Source: Streptomyces humidus
Lineage (GTDB): Bacteria > Actinomycetota > Actinomycetes > Streptomycetales > Streptomycetaceae
Assembly (NCBI RefSeq): GCF_014649655.1
Contig: NZ_BMTL01000007.1
Coordinates: 124,001-188,000, forward strand
Direction of reading: 5' to 3'
DNA length: 64,000 nucleotides
The first letter of the stretch is position 1. Every line of letters begins with the position of its first letter. The notes below the pieces were generated by a model. The model was not told the DNA's origin. It worked only from the letters and a program-made list of their open reading frames with translations, and did not search any database. Shown here in pieces: positions 17,614-27,210 of this stretch. A program made the translations under genes and the position numbers.

Positions 17614-20600
17614 TCATGAGGCCGCGGACCCCAAAGTGGGCTGGATCCTCTCGCCCTTGAGGAGCGTGCGCAGCAGGCCCACGGTCTCGGGCGAGGAGTC
17701 GACGCCTTCCTCGGCGTTGATTCGGGCCAACTGGGCGGCGGCGCGCTCCAGTCCCTCCCGGTCGCCCATCTCGTGGCAGATCGTGAAGAGGTCCCGGTAG
17801 AGCAGCTCGCTCTGGGAGTCGACGAGCATGCCCTTGGTGACGGCCTGGGCTGCCGCCCGGTAGTCGCGGATCTGGCGGCGGCGTTCAGCGAGTTCGTGGG
17901 CGACGTCGACGATCGCGCTGATCATCTCCTGGATGTCGGCTTCCGCCCAGCAGTACTTGGAGGGGTCGACATCCGCGAAGGGGCGGCCGCGTACGAGGGC
18001 CAGGGCGTGGGCGAGGGCGACGTCGGCGTCCTGCCCGTCGTAGTGCATGCCCTGCTGGTACAGCTCCTTGAAGCGGTCCCAGTCCGAGGTGACGGCGGGG
18101 CCGAGCCGGTAGACGCCTTCGGTGACCGCGGGAAGGTAGGCGCCCCGGGGGTCGTCGGCGGGAAGGTGGGGGTTGGGGCCGAGCCAGGAACGCAGCCGCG
18201 AGATCGCGGTGTTGCGGGTGCTGGAGGTCTTTCGCAGCCCGGGCCAGATCGCGTTGTCGAGGTCCTGGCGGCCCAGGCCCGGGTGCAGCACGAGCCAGGC
18301 GGCGATCTCCAGAAGGTGGTTGTGCCGGTTGCTGCCCACCCGGCCCTGCGCGCCGGCCAGTTTCACCGGGCCGAGGACCTGGACCTGGGGGCCTGCGGGC
18401 TCGGCCGGCGGGGTGGCCAGCGCGGCCAGGACGGTGGAGGTCGCGGCGCTGGGGCGGGGGATGATCCGTGCTTCGGTCGCTGTCGCGACTGTCGCGGCTG
18501 TCGTGGTCTCGCCGAGCGCGGCCGCGGTCAGGCCGGACTCGTCCTCGTCCTCGTCGTCGGCCAGGGCTGAGTCCGCTTCCTGCGGCTCCTCCTCGTCCGG
18601 GCCGTCGCCGAGCGCGGCGGCGGACAGTCCGGAGTCGGCTTCCTCCTCGTCGGGCGACGCCGGGGAGTCGTCCTCCTGCTCGCCGAGTACTTCGTCGAGG
18701 ACCCTTTCGAAGTCCTGCTCCGGCTCGGCGGTGTCCCACACCTCGGCGCCCAGCGCGGACGCTTCCTCGGGGTCGCCGTCCTCAGCAGGCTCGCCGTCCT
18801 CCCAGTCGGTGGGCTCACCGGCGGCGTTACTGTCGGTGTGCTCGTCGGGCTGGTCGTCGGGGGCGGGGGAGCCCGCGACTGCGGGGGACAGGGCGCTGCC
18901 GTCCTCCTCTTCCTCCCAGCTGTCGCCGTTTCCGCTCTGGGCGTCGTCGTCGATCAGGGCGGGGGAGAAGGCGGTGAGGGCCGGCAGAGCGGTCGCCAGG
19001 CCGCTGCCCTGCGTGGCGACCGCGGTGGTCATTGCAGGGGCGGCGGTGGTCTCCGGAGCGAGCGCGGAGTCCCCGCTGACCGGAACGGTGGGGCGGGGGC
19101 CGTTGGTGTCGGCCGACCCGGTGTGCCCCGTCCACGCCGGCGGGGGGACGTCGTCGGTGCGGCTGGAGGTGGCGATCAGCTGGACGAGCCGGTCGTAGGA
19201 GTCGTCGTCCAGGTGCTGGAGCTTGACCGCCAGGTCCAGGTCGGGCAGTTCGACGGTGGTGCCGGGCTGGGCGGGCAGCGTCCAGGCGCCGGGCAAGTCG
19301 AGTTCGCCGCCCGCGGCGGTGACGACCGCGACCGAGGTGCGGGGCCGGGAGGCGAGGAGGTCCTCGAGCTCGGCGACCGCCGGGCCGGTGGGCGGGGCGG
19401 TGGCGATGAGGATGCGGGGGATCCACGTGTCGCCGCCGTCCTCGCCGAGCCGGGCGGCCCGCAGGTGGTCGTGGCCCCCGTCGGTGAGGGCCTGGCGCTG
19501 GAAGGCGTCGTGCGCCTGGAGTTCGGTGGCGGCCGGGCCGAGGTCTGCGTGGTGCTCGATCTGGTCGGGGTAGAGGTGGTGCAGGTCGCTGCCGGCGCCG
19601 GCGAGGACGATCTGTGTGTCGGGCGCCAGCTTGGAGGAGGCGAGTTCAACGGCGAGGGCGAGCATGACCGCGCGGACGTCGGCCGGACTGCCGACCAGGC
19701 GCAGCAGGCCGATGCTCTCCAGGTTGACCAGGACCGCGTCGCCGTCCTCGGTCTCGCCGAGGCTCACCAGGGCCGGGTAGGGCGCGGTGATGTCGGCGGC
19801 CTCGTCTTCGTCGAGGAGGTTCGCGCCCCGGGTGGGGCACGACCACACGGTCGGGTTGTCCTCGTGCTCGGAGAACGGTTCCAGCGGCGGGGTGGCGGCG
19901 GCCAGGTGGAGCTCGACTCCGCGCGCGGTGATGCGCATCGCCTCGACTTCCGGCAAGGGTCGGCCGGCTTGGCGGCAGTTGGCAGCCAGGGTGCGCAGGG
20001 CGCGGTCGGCGAGCACGGTGCCGGTGATGTCGGACGCGACGCGGAGCTGCTTTTCGAAGTCCGCGGTGGCACCGGAGGGCATGGGGATGCGCCGCTTGGG
20101 GCGCCGTCGGCGCTGCTGGCGCGCGCGACGGGTCGCGATGACCGCGAGGACGGCCGCGGCCAGGATGCTTCCCGCCGCGGCGATCGTCTGCACACTCTGG
20201 TCCCCGCTGTCGGAGCCGTCCGCGGCGTCGTGGGCCTGGGGTGCCTGGGTGGGCGTGCCGTGCTGCTCGCGATCGGGCGCGGGGGTGTGCGCGGAGGGCT
20301 GCTGGGTGGGGGTCTCCGGCCGGGCGGTCGGCTGCTCACCGTCCTGGGCGTCCTTGTCCGTGCCCTGGCCGGGGGTCTGGGCCGTCTCGCCCTTCTCCCC
20401 GTTCTCGGCGCCCGGGCCCGGCTTGTCCTGGGCGGGCGGCTGCGTCTGGTCAGAGCCAGGTTGGTCTTCGGCCTTGCCCTGGTCCTTGCCCTGGTCGGCG
20501 GGCTGCTCGCGCGGCGGCTGGGCCTCGTGCGGCTTTGAGTCGCTTTGGTCGCTGCCGGCCGCGGCGGGGATCTGCAGTTTCCAGCCGGGGTAGATCTCGT

Positions 20601-21480
20601 CGGGGTCGCCGAGGGTGCGCCCATCGGCCTGCCTCACGCCCTTGTTCGCTTCGACGATCCGGGGATAGTCGTCGGCGTCGCCGAGCTCGTCCTCGGCGAT
20701 GCCGGACAGCGTTTCGCCCGCGCGGACGGTGTGGGTCTCGGCCGCGGCCTTGGAGTCGGCGGTCTGCGGACGGACTCCGCCGTGATCGGCGACGGGTGCG
20801 GCGTCGGCGGGAAGGCGCAGGGTCCAGCCGGGCTGCAGGACGGTGGTGTCGGCGGTGACGAGCGAGCCGTCTGCCTGGCGTACGCCCTCGTTGGCGTCGA
20901 CGATCCGGTGCCACTCGATTCCGGCACCCAGGCGCTTCTCCGCGATGTCCCAGAGCGTGTCGCCGTCCTGGACGTGGTGGACGGGGCCGTCCCAGGCCGC
21001 GGAAGAAGAGGACGCAGCCTTGGTTGCGGTGGCCGCTGTGGAGTGGGCGTCGGCGGTGACGCTGGCTGTGGCAACGGTGGCGGGGGCGGCGCTGGCGGGA
21101 GTTGCCATCGCGGTGCCCGCCGGCAGCAGGACAAGGATGCCGCCGACGAGCGCGCCAGCGAGCTGCTGGGATCCGCCCAGCATGCGGATCCGGGGCGCCC
21201 GGACGTGGCGCAGCGCGGCGCCCGTCTCCAGGACGACCGAGGCCACGAAGCTGAGCCAGCCGTACCAGCCGATGAGGGTGATGGCGCCCAGGAACAGCTG
21301 GCCGGAGTCGGGACTGGTGAGCGCGGCGGTGATCTCGTCGAAGCCGGGGACGTGGTCGGGCAGGACTCCGATGCCGAGCAGAACGGCGGGCACGCCCACC
21401 AGGAGCGCGACCAGGGCCACCAGGGCGACGAGCGCACGGACCAGGGTGGCGGCGGTACTGCGGTTTCTCATGATCGTCAC
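17614..21480 (-). CDS. Tad-cluster LysM-BTAD membrane protein
   Basis: 1288 residues, a mosaic typical of actinobacterial Tad clusters. Three membrane segments lie in the first 125 residues (LVALVALVALLVGVPAVLLG and two more). Two LysM domains follow (VHHVQDGDTLWDIAEKRLGA and HTVRAGETLSGIAEDELGDA), each ending in LQPGW/IYPGW. Then comes a Pro/Gln/Asp-rich linker and a fourth membrane segment (IAAAGSILAAAVLAVIATRR) followed by a basic patch. The cytosolic remainder ends in a winged helix plus bacterial transcriptional activator domain (about 1045-1288: VQVLGPVKLAG and the TPR-like BTAD). LysM should sit outside and bind wall glycan, while BTAD sits inside, which suggests a signal-transducing regulator. 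The start overlaps the TadG-like stop by ATGA. Confidence 0.85.
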   Translation of the reverse strand: MTIMRNRSTAATLVRALVALVALVALLVGVPAVLLGIGVLPDHVPGFDEITAALTSPDSGQLFLGAITLIGWYGWLSFVASVVLETGAALRHVRAPRIRMLGGSQQLAGALVGGILVLLPAGTAMATPASAAPATVATASVTADAHSTAATATKAASSSSAAWDGPVHHVQDGDTLWDIAEKRLGAGIEWHRIVDANEGVRQADGSLVTADTTVLQPGWTLRLPADAAPVADHGGVRPQTADSKAAAETHTVRAGETLSGIAEDELGDADDYPRIVEANKGVRQADGRTLGDPDEIYPGWKLQIPAAAGSDQSDSKPHEAQPPREQPADQGKDQGKAEDQPGSDQTQPPAQDKPGPGAENGEKGETAQTPGQGTDKDAQDGEQPTARPETPTQQPSAHTPAPDREQHGTPTQAPQAHDAADGSDSGDQSVQTIAAAGSILAAAVLAVIATRRARQQRRRRPKRRIPMPSGATADFEKQLRVASDITGTVLADRALRTLAANCRQAGRPLPEVEAMRITARGVELHLAAATPPLEPFSEHEDNPTVWSCPTRGANLLDEDEAADITAPYPALVSLGETEDGDAVLVNLESIGLLRLVGSPADVRAVMLALAVELASSKLAPDTQIVLAGAGSDLHHLYPDQIEHHADLGPAATELQAHDAFQRQALTDGGHDHLRAARLGEDGGDTWIPRILIATAPPTGPAVAELEDLLASRPRTSVAVVTAAGGELDLPGAWTLPAQPGTTVELPDLDLAVKLQHLDDDSYDRLVQLIATSSRTDDVPPPAWTGHTGSADTNGPRPTVPVSGDSALAPETTAAPAMTTAVATQGSGLATALPALTAFSPALIDDDAQSGNGDSWEEEEDGSALSPAVAGSPAPDDQPDEHTDSNAAGEPTDWEDGEPAEDGDPEEASALGAEVWDTAEPEQDFERVLDEVLGEQEDDSPASPDEEEADSGLSAAALGDGPDEEEPQEADSALADDEDEDESGLTAAALGETTTAATVATATEARIIPRPSAATSTVLAALATPPAEPAGPQVQVLGPVKLAGAQGRVGSNRHNHLLEIAAWLVLHPGLGRQDLDNAIWPGLRKTSSTRNTAISRLRSWLGPNPHLPADDPRGAYLPAVTEGVYRLGPAVTSDWDRFKELYQQGMHYDGQDADVALAHALALVRGRPFADVDPSKYCWAEADIQEMISAIVDVAHELAERRRQIRDYRAAAQAVTKGMLVDSQSELLYRDLFTICHEMGDREGLERAAAQLARINAEEGVDSSPETVGLLRTLLKGERIQPTLGSAAS

Positions 21481-21914
21481 CCCTTGTAGACGAGGTTGGC
21501 GCTGCCGTGGCCGGTGACGGACCCGCTGGCACCGGCGAGGAACACGGCGCTGTACGACTCGGTCACGGTCACCTCCAGGGATCCGCCGTCCTCGCTCACG
21601 CTCACCGTGCCGCTGACCCCTGCGTGGCTGAGGTAGGTCCGTGCCGCGGCGACGGCCGCGTTGCGGTCGACGGTGATGCCGTCGCCGGAGATCGCCTTGC
21701 TCGCATCGACGGCCTGGCCACCGGCTCGCGCTGCCTCGGCGGCAACGCCCTCGGCGTGGGTGAGCGCTCGCAGTTTGCCGGCGCCGTCGTAGACGAGCGC
21801 GGCCACGGCGAAGAGCGCCACGATGGTCACGAGGGCGAACACGCTCATCGCGCCCCGGTCATTGCGCAGGGCGCGACGGATCCGGTGGGTGAGGGCGAAG
21901 CGGGCGGGTGGCAT
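21477..21914 (-). CDS. TadE/TadG-like pilus assembly protein
   Basis: 145 residues: a basic N-terminal cytosolic tail, then the class signature RNDRGAMSVFALVTIVALFA at about 17-36, a single membrane anchor, and an outer domain of about 105 residues with helical then beta-rich sequence. The pattern matches the helical TadG N-terminus (Flp-pilus-assembly TadE/G-like) and lacks the von Willebrand part, as is usual in actinobacteria. ATG at 21914 after AGGAC. It follows the TadE-like gene by 12 nt and overlaps the LysM-BTAD start. Confidence 0.8.
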   Translation of the reverse strand: MPPARFALTHRIRRALRNDRGAMSVFALVTIVALFAVAALVYDGAGKLRALTHAEGVAAEAARAGGQAVDASKAISGDGITVDRNAAVAAARTYLSHAGVSGTVSVSEDGGSLEVTVTESYSAVFLAGASGSVTGHGSANLVYKG

Positions 21915-21926
21915 GCGGTGGTCCTG

Positions 21927-22364
21927 TCAGCCGCGCTGGCGGTAGGAGTCGATTGACGAGGTAAAGCTGCTGGTCAGAGTCTTGGATCCGGGCAGTCCGG
22001 GCAATCCGATATCCGAGAGCCGCACCACGCAGGTCACCGTGGCGGTGGTCGAGGCGGGCTCACCGATCTGCGCGGAGAACCCGCCGGTAGAGACGGATAT
22101 GGAGGTGGACGTGCACTGCAGTCCTTGCTGGTCCAGCACGCTGCGCGCCATTTGCGATCCGGCGGAGCTGGCGGCACCGCCGGTGCGTTCCAGTGAGGCT
22201 GCGCGCGCTGCGTTGCGAGCCGCGGTGTCGACGGCGTTGCCGGCGGACCCGATCCGGCCGAACGCGATGACCAGCAGCAGCACCAGAATGAGGACGGGAA
22301 ACAGGATGACCGCTTCCAGCGACAGGGCGCCGCGGTCGTCGCGGAGTCTTTCGGCGATGCTCAC
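21927..22364 (-). CDS. TadE-like pseudopilin
   Basis: 145 residues. RDDRGALSLEAVILFPVLIL at 8-27 is the TadE signature: a glycine before a hydrophobic helix with a conserved Glu, as processed by prepilin peptidase. The outer domain has two Cys (LQCTST and VTCVVR) that may pair. The GTG start at 22364 overlaps the previous stop (GTGA). Second of three TadE/G-type genes in a row; such minor pseudopilins are thought to prime Flp pilus assembly. Confidence 0.85.
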   Translation of the reverse strand: MSIAERLRDDRGALSLEAVILFPVLILVLLLVIAFGRIGSAGNAVDTAARNAARAASLERTGGAASSAGSQMARSVLDQQGLQCTSTSISVSTGGFSAQIGEPASTTATVTCVVRLSDIGLPGLPGSKTLTSSFTSSIDSYRQRG

Positions 22365-22783
22365 CGGGCCTCCGTGATGCGCTCGGCGGCCGCGTCGGCA
22401 TGCTGGTCGATCCTCAGCTTCAGGCCGGGGATCATCGTGTCGACGTAGCCGGTGACACGGATGGTCACCGTCGCTCCCTTGCTCCCGCTTACCGACGTGC
22501 CGGAGATGGTGCCGCCGGCCCTGGAGAGGAACTCCCGGGCCTCGGCAGTGCCGGTCCCTGCAGACGCTCCTCGTACGCGGGCGGACTCAACCCCCAGCTG
22601 TGCGGCGGACATCGCCACGTTGCGCGCGTGCCACCACAGGCCGACGTGCACGACCGTCAGGATGATCAGCAGTACGGCTGGGAAGACGATGAGCATCTCC
22701 AGGGACACGGCTCCGCGGTCCCGCGCGTCGCGCTCGGCGAGCGCGCGGGACCAACGGCGAAGAGCCCGGCGAAGTCGGATCAC
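22361..22783 (-). CDS. TadE-like pseudopilin
   Basis: 140 residues with the signature RDRGAVSLEMLIVFPAVLLI at about 22-41, the conserved Glu in the hydrophobic helix and an outer domain carrying TISGTSVSGSKGATVTIRVT. The N-terminal cytosolic tail is strongly basic (RLRRALRRWSRAL). The GTG start overlaps the Flp-pilin stop (GTGA), which indicates coupled translation from major to minor pilins. Confidence 0.85.
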   Translation of the reverse strand: MIRLRRALRRWSRALAERDARDRGAVSLEMLIVFPAVLLIILTVVHVGLWWHARNVAMSAAQLGVESARVRGASAGTGTAEAREFLSRAGGTISGTSVSGSKGATVTIRVTGYVDTMIPGLKLRIDQHADAAAERITEAR

Positions 22784-22977
22784 TTGATCTCTTTCGACTT
22801 CTCGTTGACCTTGGTGAGGATGACGCCGGCGGCGATCGCGGCGACGACGACGAGGCCCGCGACGATCATCATCGTCTCGATCGAGATTGAGCCTCGGTCG
22901 GCGCGGACGTTGCGCAGCCGCTCGATCCGGGCGCTGAAGAAGGTCTTCAGGAAGATGAGGTTGGGGTCGTTGCCCAT
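22780..22977 (-). CDS. Flp-type major pilin
   Basis: 65 residues, the size of Flp pilins. The leader is basic (ARIERLRNVRADRG). Cleavage is expected after G29 in RADRG, followed by SISIETMMIVAGLVVVAAIA with Glu at mature position 5, as in type IVb pilins. The tail is short and Lys-rich (TKVNEKSKEIK). ATG at 22977 has AAGGAAA at good spacing. It lies 27 nt after tadC, the usual place, and should be the main fibre subunit. Confidence 0.85.
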   Translation of the reverse strand: MGNDPNLIFLKTFFSARIERLRNVRADRGSISIETMMIVAGLVVVAAIAAGVILTKVNEKSKEIK

Positions 22978-23004
22978 CGTGGATTTCCTTGTCTCTTTAG
23001 GGAG

Positions 23005-23904
23005 TTAGCTGGCCATGATCCGCGCGATCGCGGGATAGCCGATGTATACGGTCATGATCAGGACGAGCATCGCGACAGGCATCACCATTTTTTCGGAGGC
23101 CATGTTGGCCTGGGCCTTCGCCGTGGTGACCAGGGCGCCGGAGAGCGACTTGGCCTGCGCGCCGAGGGTGTCGCCGACGGCCGCGCCTTCCTCACCGGCG
23201 ATCGCGATGATGTCGGCCGGCGCTCCGAGTTCAGGGACGTCGAGTTCGAGCGAGAGCCGCTTGAGGCCCTCCCACGGGCTGATGCCTTCGAGCTCAGCGC
23301 GGGTGATGGTGTCCCGGATCTTCGCGAAGACCCAGCCTTCGCCGACGTCTGCGGCCCGTTTCAGGGCCTGGGTGGGGGCGGCGTCAGCGGCGCGTTCGAG
23401 CTGGACGAGCCGCAGGTATGCCTTGACGGCGTACCGGAAGTCGTCCTTGGCTTCCACGGCCTGCTGCTTGAGCTGCAGGTCCGGCAGGAGCCAGAAGACG
23501 ATCGCGAGGCCGAGGCCCGCCATCGCCGGGATCGCCACGGGGAAGGGGTAGCCGGCCAGGTTGGCCAGGCCCACCGCCAGCACAGGCAGCAGCAGTCCGT
23601 ACAGCGCGAGGCCGATCTTGCGCCCGAGGTGCGCGGCGGGGGACCGGCCGACGAGCTCCAGCTGCTGGCGGGGCAGGCGCAGGGTGCCTTCGCCGACGGT
23701 GCGCAGCAGGAAGGCACCGGCCTTCTCCATGAGGGAGTTGGGCTGGCTGTCTCGGTTGCGGTCGAGGTTCTCGAGCCGGGTGGCATCCATGCGGGACAGA
23801 ACGTCGCCGAGGTCGGGCCGACCGGGCAGGATGCCGCGGGCGGCGATGACCAGGCCGAGGCCGGTGACGGCGCCGCCGACGATGGCATAGGGGGAGAAGA
23901 TCAC
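23005..23904 (-). CDS. tadC: TadC, inner-membrane platform protein (GspF family)
   Basis: 299 residues with the type II secretion F domain in the second half (AVKAYLRLVQLERAADAAPT, GISPWEGLKRLSLELDVPEL, DIIAIAGEEGAAVGDTLGAQ). There is one N-terminal membrane segment, a central pair (IGLALYGLLLPVLAVGLANL and the next) and one at the C-terminus (VMPVAMLVLIMTVYIGYPAI). It would pair with TadB to form the platform on which TadA acts. The GTG start at 23904 overlaps the tadB stop (GTGA). Confidence 0.88.
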   Translation of the reverse strand: MIFSPYAIVGGAVTGLGLVIAARGILPGRPDLGDVLSRMDATRLENLDRNRDSQPNSLMEKAGAFLLRTVGEGTLRLPRQQLELVGRSPAAHLGRKIGLALYGLLLPVLAVGLANLAGYPFPVAIPAMAGLGLAIVFWLLPDLQLKQQAVEAKDDFRYAVKAYLRLVQLERAADAAPTQALKRAADVGEGWVFAKIRDTITRAELEGISPWEGLKRLSLELDVPELGAPADIIAIAGEEGAAVGDTLGAQAKSLSGALVTTAKAQANMASEKMVMPVAMLVLIMTVYIGYPAIARIMAS

Positions 23905-24830
23905 GGCGTCTCCTTGGCGATCTGGCCGCCGGAGCGGTCGGCCGGCGACAGGAACCGGGGCGCGGGTTCGAGGATCGCCATGCGTCGCATCCAGATCTTG
24001 ACCAGGACGAAGGCGACGGCGACGAAGGCCAGGACGAGATGCCCGGCAAAGGTGTCGTAGGGCTCGACGTAGGCGCCGGAGAACGCGGTGACTCCGAAGA
24101 TCGCCAGGCAGAAGATGGTCACCCAGCGGTCGTTGGTGCGGGGCTTTTGCCGGTCGGCCTCGACCTCACGCCGTGAGAGCACTTCATGCTGGAGGGCTTC
24201 GGCAAGTTCACGAAGAGCCTTGCTCAGCCCGCTGCCTCGGTCCTCGACGTGCAGGATCAGCAGAGCGGCGACCTCGTCGACCATTGCGTCGTTCAGCTCG
24301 TCGGCGAAGGCCCGGTAGGCGTCCTGGGGCACCCATCCGGCCTGCTGGCGTGAGACGAGGAGGCGGACCTCCTCCCGGATGGCGCCCGGGACGGTCTCCA
24401 GGCTGCGCTGGATAGTGGCCTCCAGACTGACGCCGACGGTGTGGATGTCGGACATGCGCCGCACCCATTCCTCGATCGCCTCCAGCTTGTCGATCTGCGA
24501 CTTGCCGGAGCCGGAGGTGTTCAGCAGCCAGGGCAGGCCGATGACGACGGCGACGGTGACCAGGCCGCCCATCAGCCAGCCGGTGAACAGCCACACGCCG
24601 AGGCCCGCCACGGCAGAGCCGGCCAGGCGTGTCTGGCCCCGGGCCCACCAGGAGGTCGGCGTACGGGCGTCCTTGACGAAAACGGCCCGGATCTTGCGCT
24701 CAAGGCGGCTGCGGCGGCGCACCGTCGTCGACGGTGCCCAGCCGACGCCGCCGGCGACCGCCAGAGCGAGTCCGCCGACGGCGGCGAGACCGCCGAGCGC
24801 GGCGAGCAGGGAGTTGAGGGTGAGCGTCAC
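23901..24830 (-). CDS. tadB: TadB, inner-membrane platform protein (GspF family)
   Basis: 309 residues from the GTG at 24830, which overlaps the tadA stop (GTGA); an in-frame ATG at 24872 would lie 14 codons inside tadA and is less likely. Membrane segments are at the N-terminus (LLAALGGLAAVGGLALAVAG), in the middle (a pair around WLFTGWLMGGLVTVAVVIGL) and at the C-terminus. The GspF-like domain contains HTVGVSLEATIQRSLETVPG and LLILHVEDRGSGLSKALREL. Partner of TadC. Confidence 0.88.
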   Translation of the reverse strand: MTLTLNSLLAALGGLAAVGGLALAVAGGVGWAPSTTVRRRSRLERKIRAVFVKDARTPTSWWARGQTRLAGSAVAGLGVWLFTGWLMGGLVTVAVVIGLPWLLNTSGSGKSQIDKLEAIEEWVRRMSDIHTVGVSLEATIQRSLETVPGAIREEVRLLVSRQQAGWVPQDAYRAFADELNDAMVDEVAALLILHVEDRGSGLSKALRELAEALQHEVLSRREVEADRQKPRTNDRWVTIFCLAIFGVTAFSGAYVEPYDTFAGHLVLAFVAVAFVLVKIWMRRMAILEPAPRFLSPADRSGGQIAKETP

Positions 24831-26392
24831 AGCGGCATCACCGATTCCAGCGGCGCGCCCCAGCTGCCCCACGGCCGCTGCATGACGGTGCGGTCCAGCC
24901 CGGCCCGGACGAGGTCTTCCAGGTTGCTTTGGGAGATGTTCCCGTGGGGCACGGCCCTCGGCTCCCGGCGCCCGTCCTGCTCGCGGGGAGCGAAGACCAT
25001 CTGGTGGGAGGGGCGACCGCCCTCGCCGATGCCGGTGATCTCCATGACGTGGCTGACGAATCGGTGCTTACGTCCCGGCTTGCCGCGCTGGTCGACGAGC
25101 TCGGTCTCGTCGACCAGCCGTACGTAGACGACGAAGTCGACGGCTTGGGCGATGAGCCGGTAGGCCAGCGCTTCGGTCATTCCGATGCCGGCCTCCAGAC
25201 ACAAGGTGGCCAGGCGCTCGATCGACAGCTGGGGGCTGCGGGCGTGCAGGGTGGCCATCGACCCGCCCTCGCCCTCGTTCATCGCGTGCAGCATCGGCAC
25301 GACCTCTTTGGAGCGGACCTCGCCGACGATCACGCGCCGCAGCGACATACGCAGGAGCTGCGGGAAGAGGTCGGACAGGGACAGCTCGCCCTGGAGCTTG
25401 CCGTCGGCCCCGCGCTCACCGTTGGACTCGCGCCCTTCGTAGGCGACGACCTCTGGACCCTCGGGGTCCTCGTGGAGATGGAGCTCGTACTCCGACTCCA
25501 GCGTGCCCACGCGCTCGGTGCTCGGGATTTCCCGGGCCATGGCGCGCAGCAGGGACGTTTTTCCCACGCCCTGGGAGCCGACCACGATGATGTTCTTGCG
25601 GCCCTTGACCGCGGCGGTCAGGAAGTGCGCGAGCGAGGCGTCGATCGTGCCCCAGCGCACCATGTCGTTCAGGCCCTGGCCGCGGGTGCGGTGGCGGCGG
25701 ATGACGATGCTCGGCCGCGGCGTGACGTACGCAGACGCCGCCAGACGCGATCCGTCGGCCAGACGGAGGTTCAGGTTCGGCGTGGCCGGCGTCAGCGCCC
25801 GCTCGCCCTGACCCTGCATGCGCGCCAGGTGGTTGATGAGGTTGATCAGGTCGCGGTCGGTCTTCGCGATCGGGTCCCAGGTGCGTGTCGGACGGTCGGC
25901 GTAGTCGACGCGCACCTTGTCGCCGTAGATGATGATGTTCTCGACGTGCGGGTCGTCCAGGAGAGGCTGGAGACGGCCGGCGCGGAACAACTCGTCGAAG
26001 ACCGCCTCGCGTACTGCACGCTCCTGCTGGGGCGTCAGATCCGATCCGCTGGCCGCGTACTTCGTCGCCCATTCCGAGACGACCTGCCTGATGATCGACT
26101 GTCCGCGCTGCCGGCGGTCCTGCTCGGTCATGGACGCGTCGGCACCGGCGGCCTCGCCGATCTTCATGCTGGCCTGTGAACGCAGCTCGGCGAGAACCTC
26201 GTGACCGACCGGGAGCGCGGCCGGGACCGCGGTGTCGGGAACCCGGACGAGGCCCTGAGGGAGGCCGGCCGGAGACGCCTGCGCGGGCACGGGCCGGAGA
26301 ACCGGCGCGTCCTGCGTGGTGCTCTCCTGGAGCGCCTGGGCGAAGAGGGCGGTGTAGTCGTGGGCCGTGGTCTCCGGCCTGGTGTCGGTCAT
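24827..26392 (-). CDS. tadA: TadA/CpaF secretion ATPase
   Basis: 521 residues, the hexameric ATPase that powers Flp pilus assembly. Walker A is VGSQGVGKTS (271-280), the Asp box follows near ESEYELHLHEDPEG, and Walker B is RRVIVGEVRSKE, where Glu replaces the usual Asp. The His box is GSMATLHARSPQ. The N-terminal domain has the family motif ENIIIYGDKVRVDY. The start overlaps the tadZ stop (ATGA). It sits first among the core assembly genes, followed by tadB and tadC without gaps. Confidence 0.93.
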   Translation of the reverse strand: MTDTRPETTAHDYTALFAQALQESTTQDAPVLRPVPAQASPAGLPQGLVRVPDTAVPAALPVGHEVLAELRSQASMKIGEAAGADASMTEQDRRQRGQSIIRQVVSEWATKYAASGSDLTPQQERAVREAVFDELFRAGRLQPLLDDPHVENIIIYGDKVRVDYADRPTRTWDPIAKTDRDLINLINHLARMQGQGERALTPATPNLNLRLADGSRLAASAYVTPRPSIVIRRHRTRGQGLNDMVRWGTIDASLAHFLTAAVKGRKNIIVVGSQGVGKTSLLRAMAREIPSTERVGTLESEYELHLHEDPEGPEVVAYEGRESNGERGADGKLQGELSLSDLFPQLLRMSLRRVIVGEVRSKEVVPMLHAMNEGEGGSMATLHARSPQLSIERLATLCLEAGIGMTEALAYRLIAQAVDFVVYVRLVDETELVDQRGKPGRKHRFVSHVMEITGIGEGGRPSHQMVFAPREQDGRREPRAVPHGNISQSNLEDLVRAGLDRTVMQRPWGSWGAPLESVMPL

Positions 26393-27210
26393 GATGCCCT
26401 CCCGGTGACCGCCTGCATTCCGGCCGGTTGCAGCTGCACGCGCCGCTTGGTCACCAGCTCATTGATCGTTTGGTGGGCTGTGCGCGCGGACCGCAGAAGG
26501 GTGCGCGGCATTTTCTTGTAGGCCCCGTGAGTGAAGACGTCGGCGCTGTCGGGGTCCCACGCGAGCATGCCGACCACCGGTGCCATCAAGTGCTGCTGTA
26601 CCTGGCTCGAGTTGAAGGAACCCTCCTCGATCAGCAGCAGCCCGAGTGCGTCGGAGCCCGTGCCGTGGTGCGCGAGTTCCTCCCTCAGGACCCGCACGGC
26701 GGGCGCGGCAGCCGCGATCGAGGCCTGGGTGGTGCGGACGACCATGAGGACGGCGTCGGCGCGGTGCAGCAGCGGCGTCGGGTAGCGGGTGGTGGACAGC
26801 CGGGTCTCGGACTCGGTGAGGATGCGGCCCGCGTCGACGATCACGTCGTGGCCGGTCTGGTCCATCACGCCGAGCAGCCGGGAGATGGGTTCCCAAGTGC
26901 GGCTGAGTGATGCCGCCTGCGTGGGGTCCGTCAGTCCTGGCAGGAGCATCCGCTGGCCGGTGTTGTCGCGGTCCAGGCTGACGAAGTGCTGGGAGAACTC
27001 CCGCGCGAGGGTGCCCTGGCGGTCTGCGGCCGCCAGCCGGTGCAGTCCGGTGGCTGCGTTGCCTTCTCCGCCGAGGTAGCCGGCGCGGATCGTGCCGCCG
27101 GCGGGGTCGGCCTCGACCAGCAAGGAAGGCTTCGGTGAGGAGAGGGCGAGCGCGAGTGCCGAGCAGGTGACGCCGCTGGACTTTCCCGACACCAGTGCGA
27201 TGACCGCCAT
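26389..27210 (-). CDS. TadZ/CpaE-like ParA-family ATPase
   Basis: 273 residues. The MinD/ParA fold is clear from MAVIALVSGKSSGVTCSALA and LLVEADPAGGTIRAGYLGG, followed by VIVDAGRI (Walker B region) and VLMVVRTTQASIAAAAPAVR. The deviant Walker A lacks the second Lys and reads GKSSGVTCS, close to the SPGVTT form of actinobacterial TadZ proteins. ATP hydrolysis may be weak. Such proteins place the Tad machine in the cell. ATG directly overlaps the upstream stop (TGATG). Confidence 0.82.
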   Translation of the reverse strand: MAVIALVSGKSSGVTCSALALALSSPKPSLLVEADPAGGTIRAGYLGGEGNAATGLHRLAAADRQGTLAREFSQHFVSLDRDNTGQRMLLPGLTDPTQAASLSRTWEPISRLLGVMDQTGHDVIVDAGRILTESETRLSTTRYPTPLLHRADAVLMVVRTTQASIAAAAPAVRVLREELAHHGTGSDALGLLLIEEGSFNSSQVQQHLMAPVVGMLAWDPDSADVFTHGAYKKMPRTLLRSARTAHQTINELVTKRRVQLQPAGMQAVTGRAS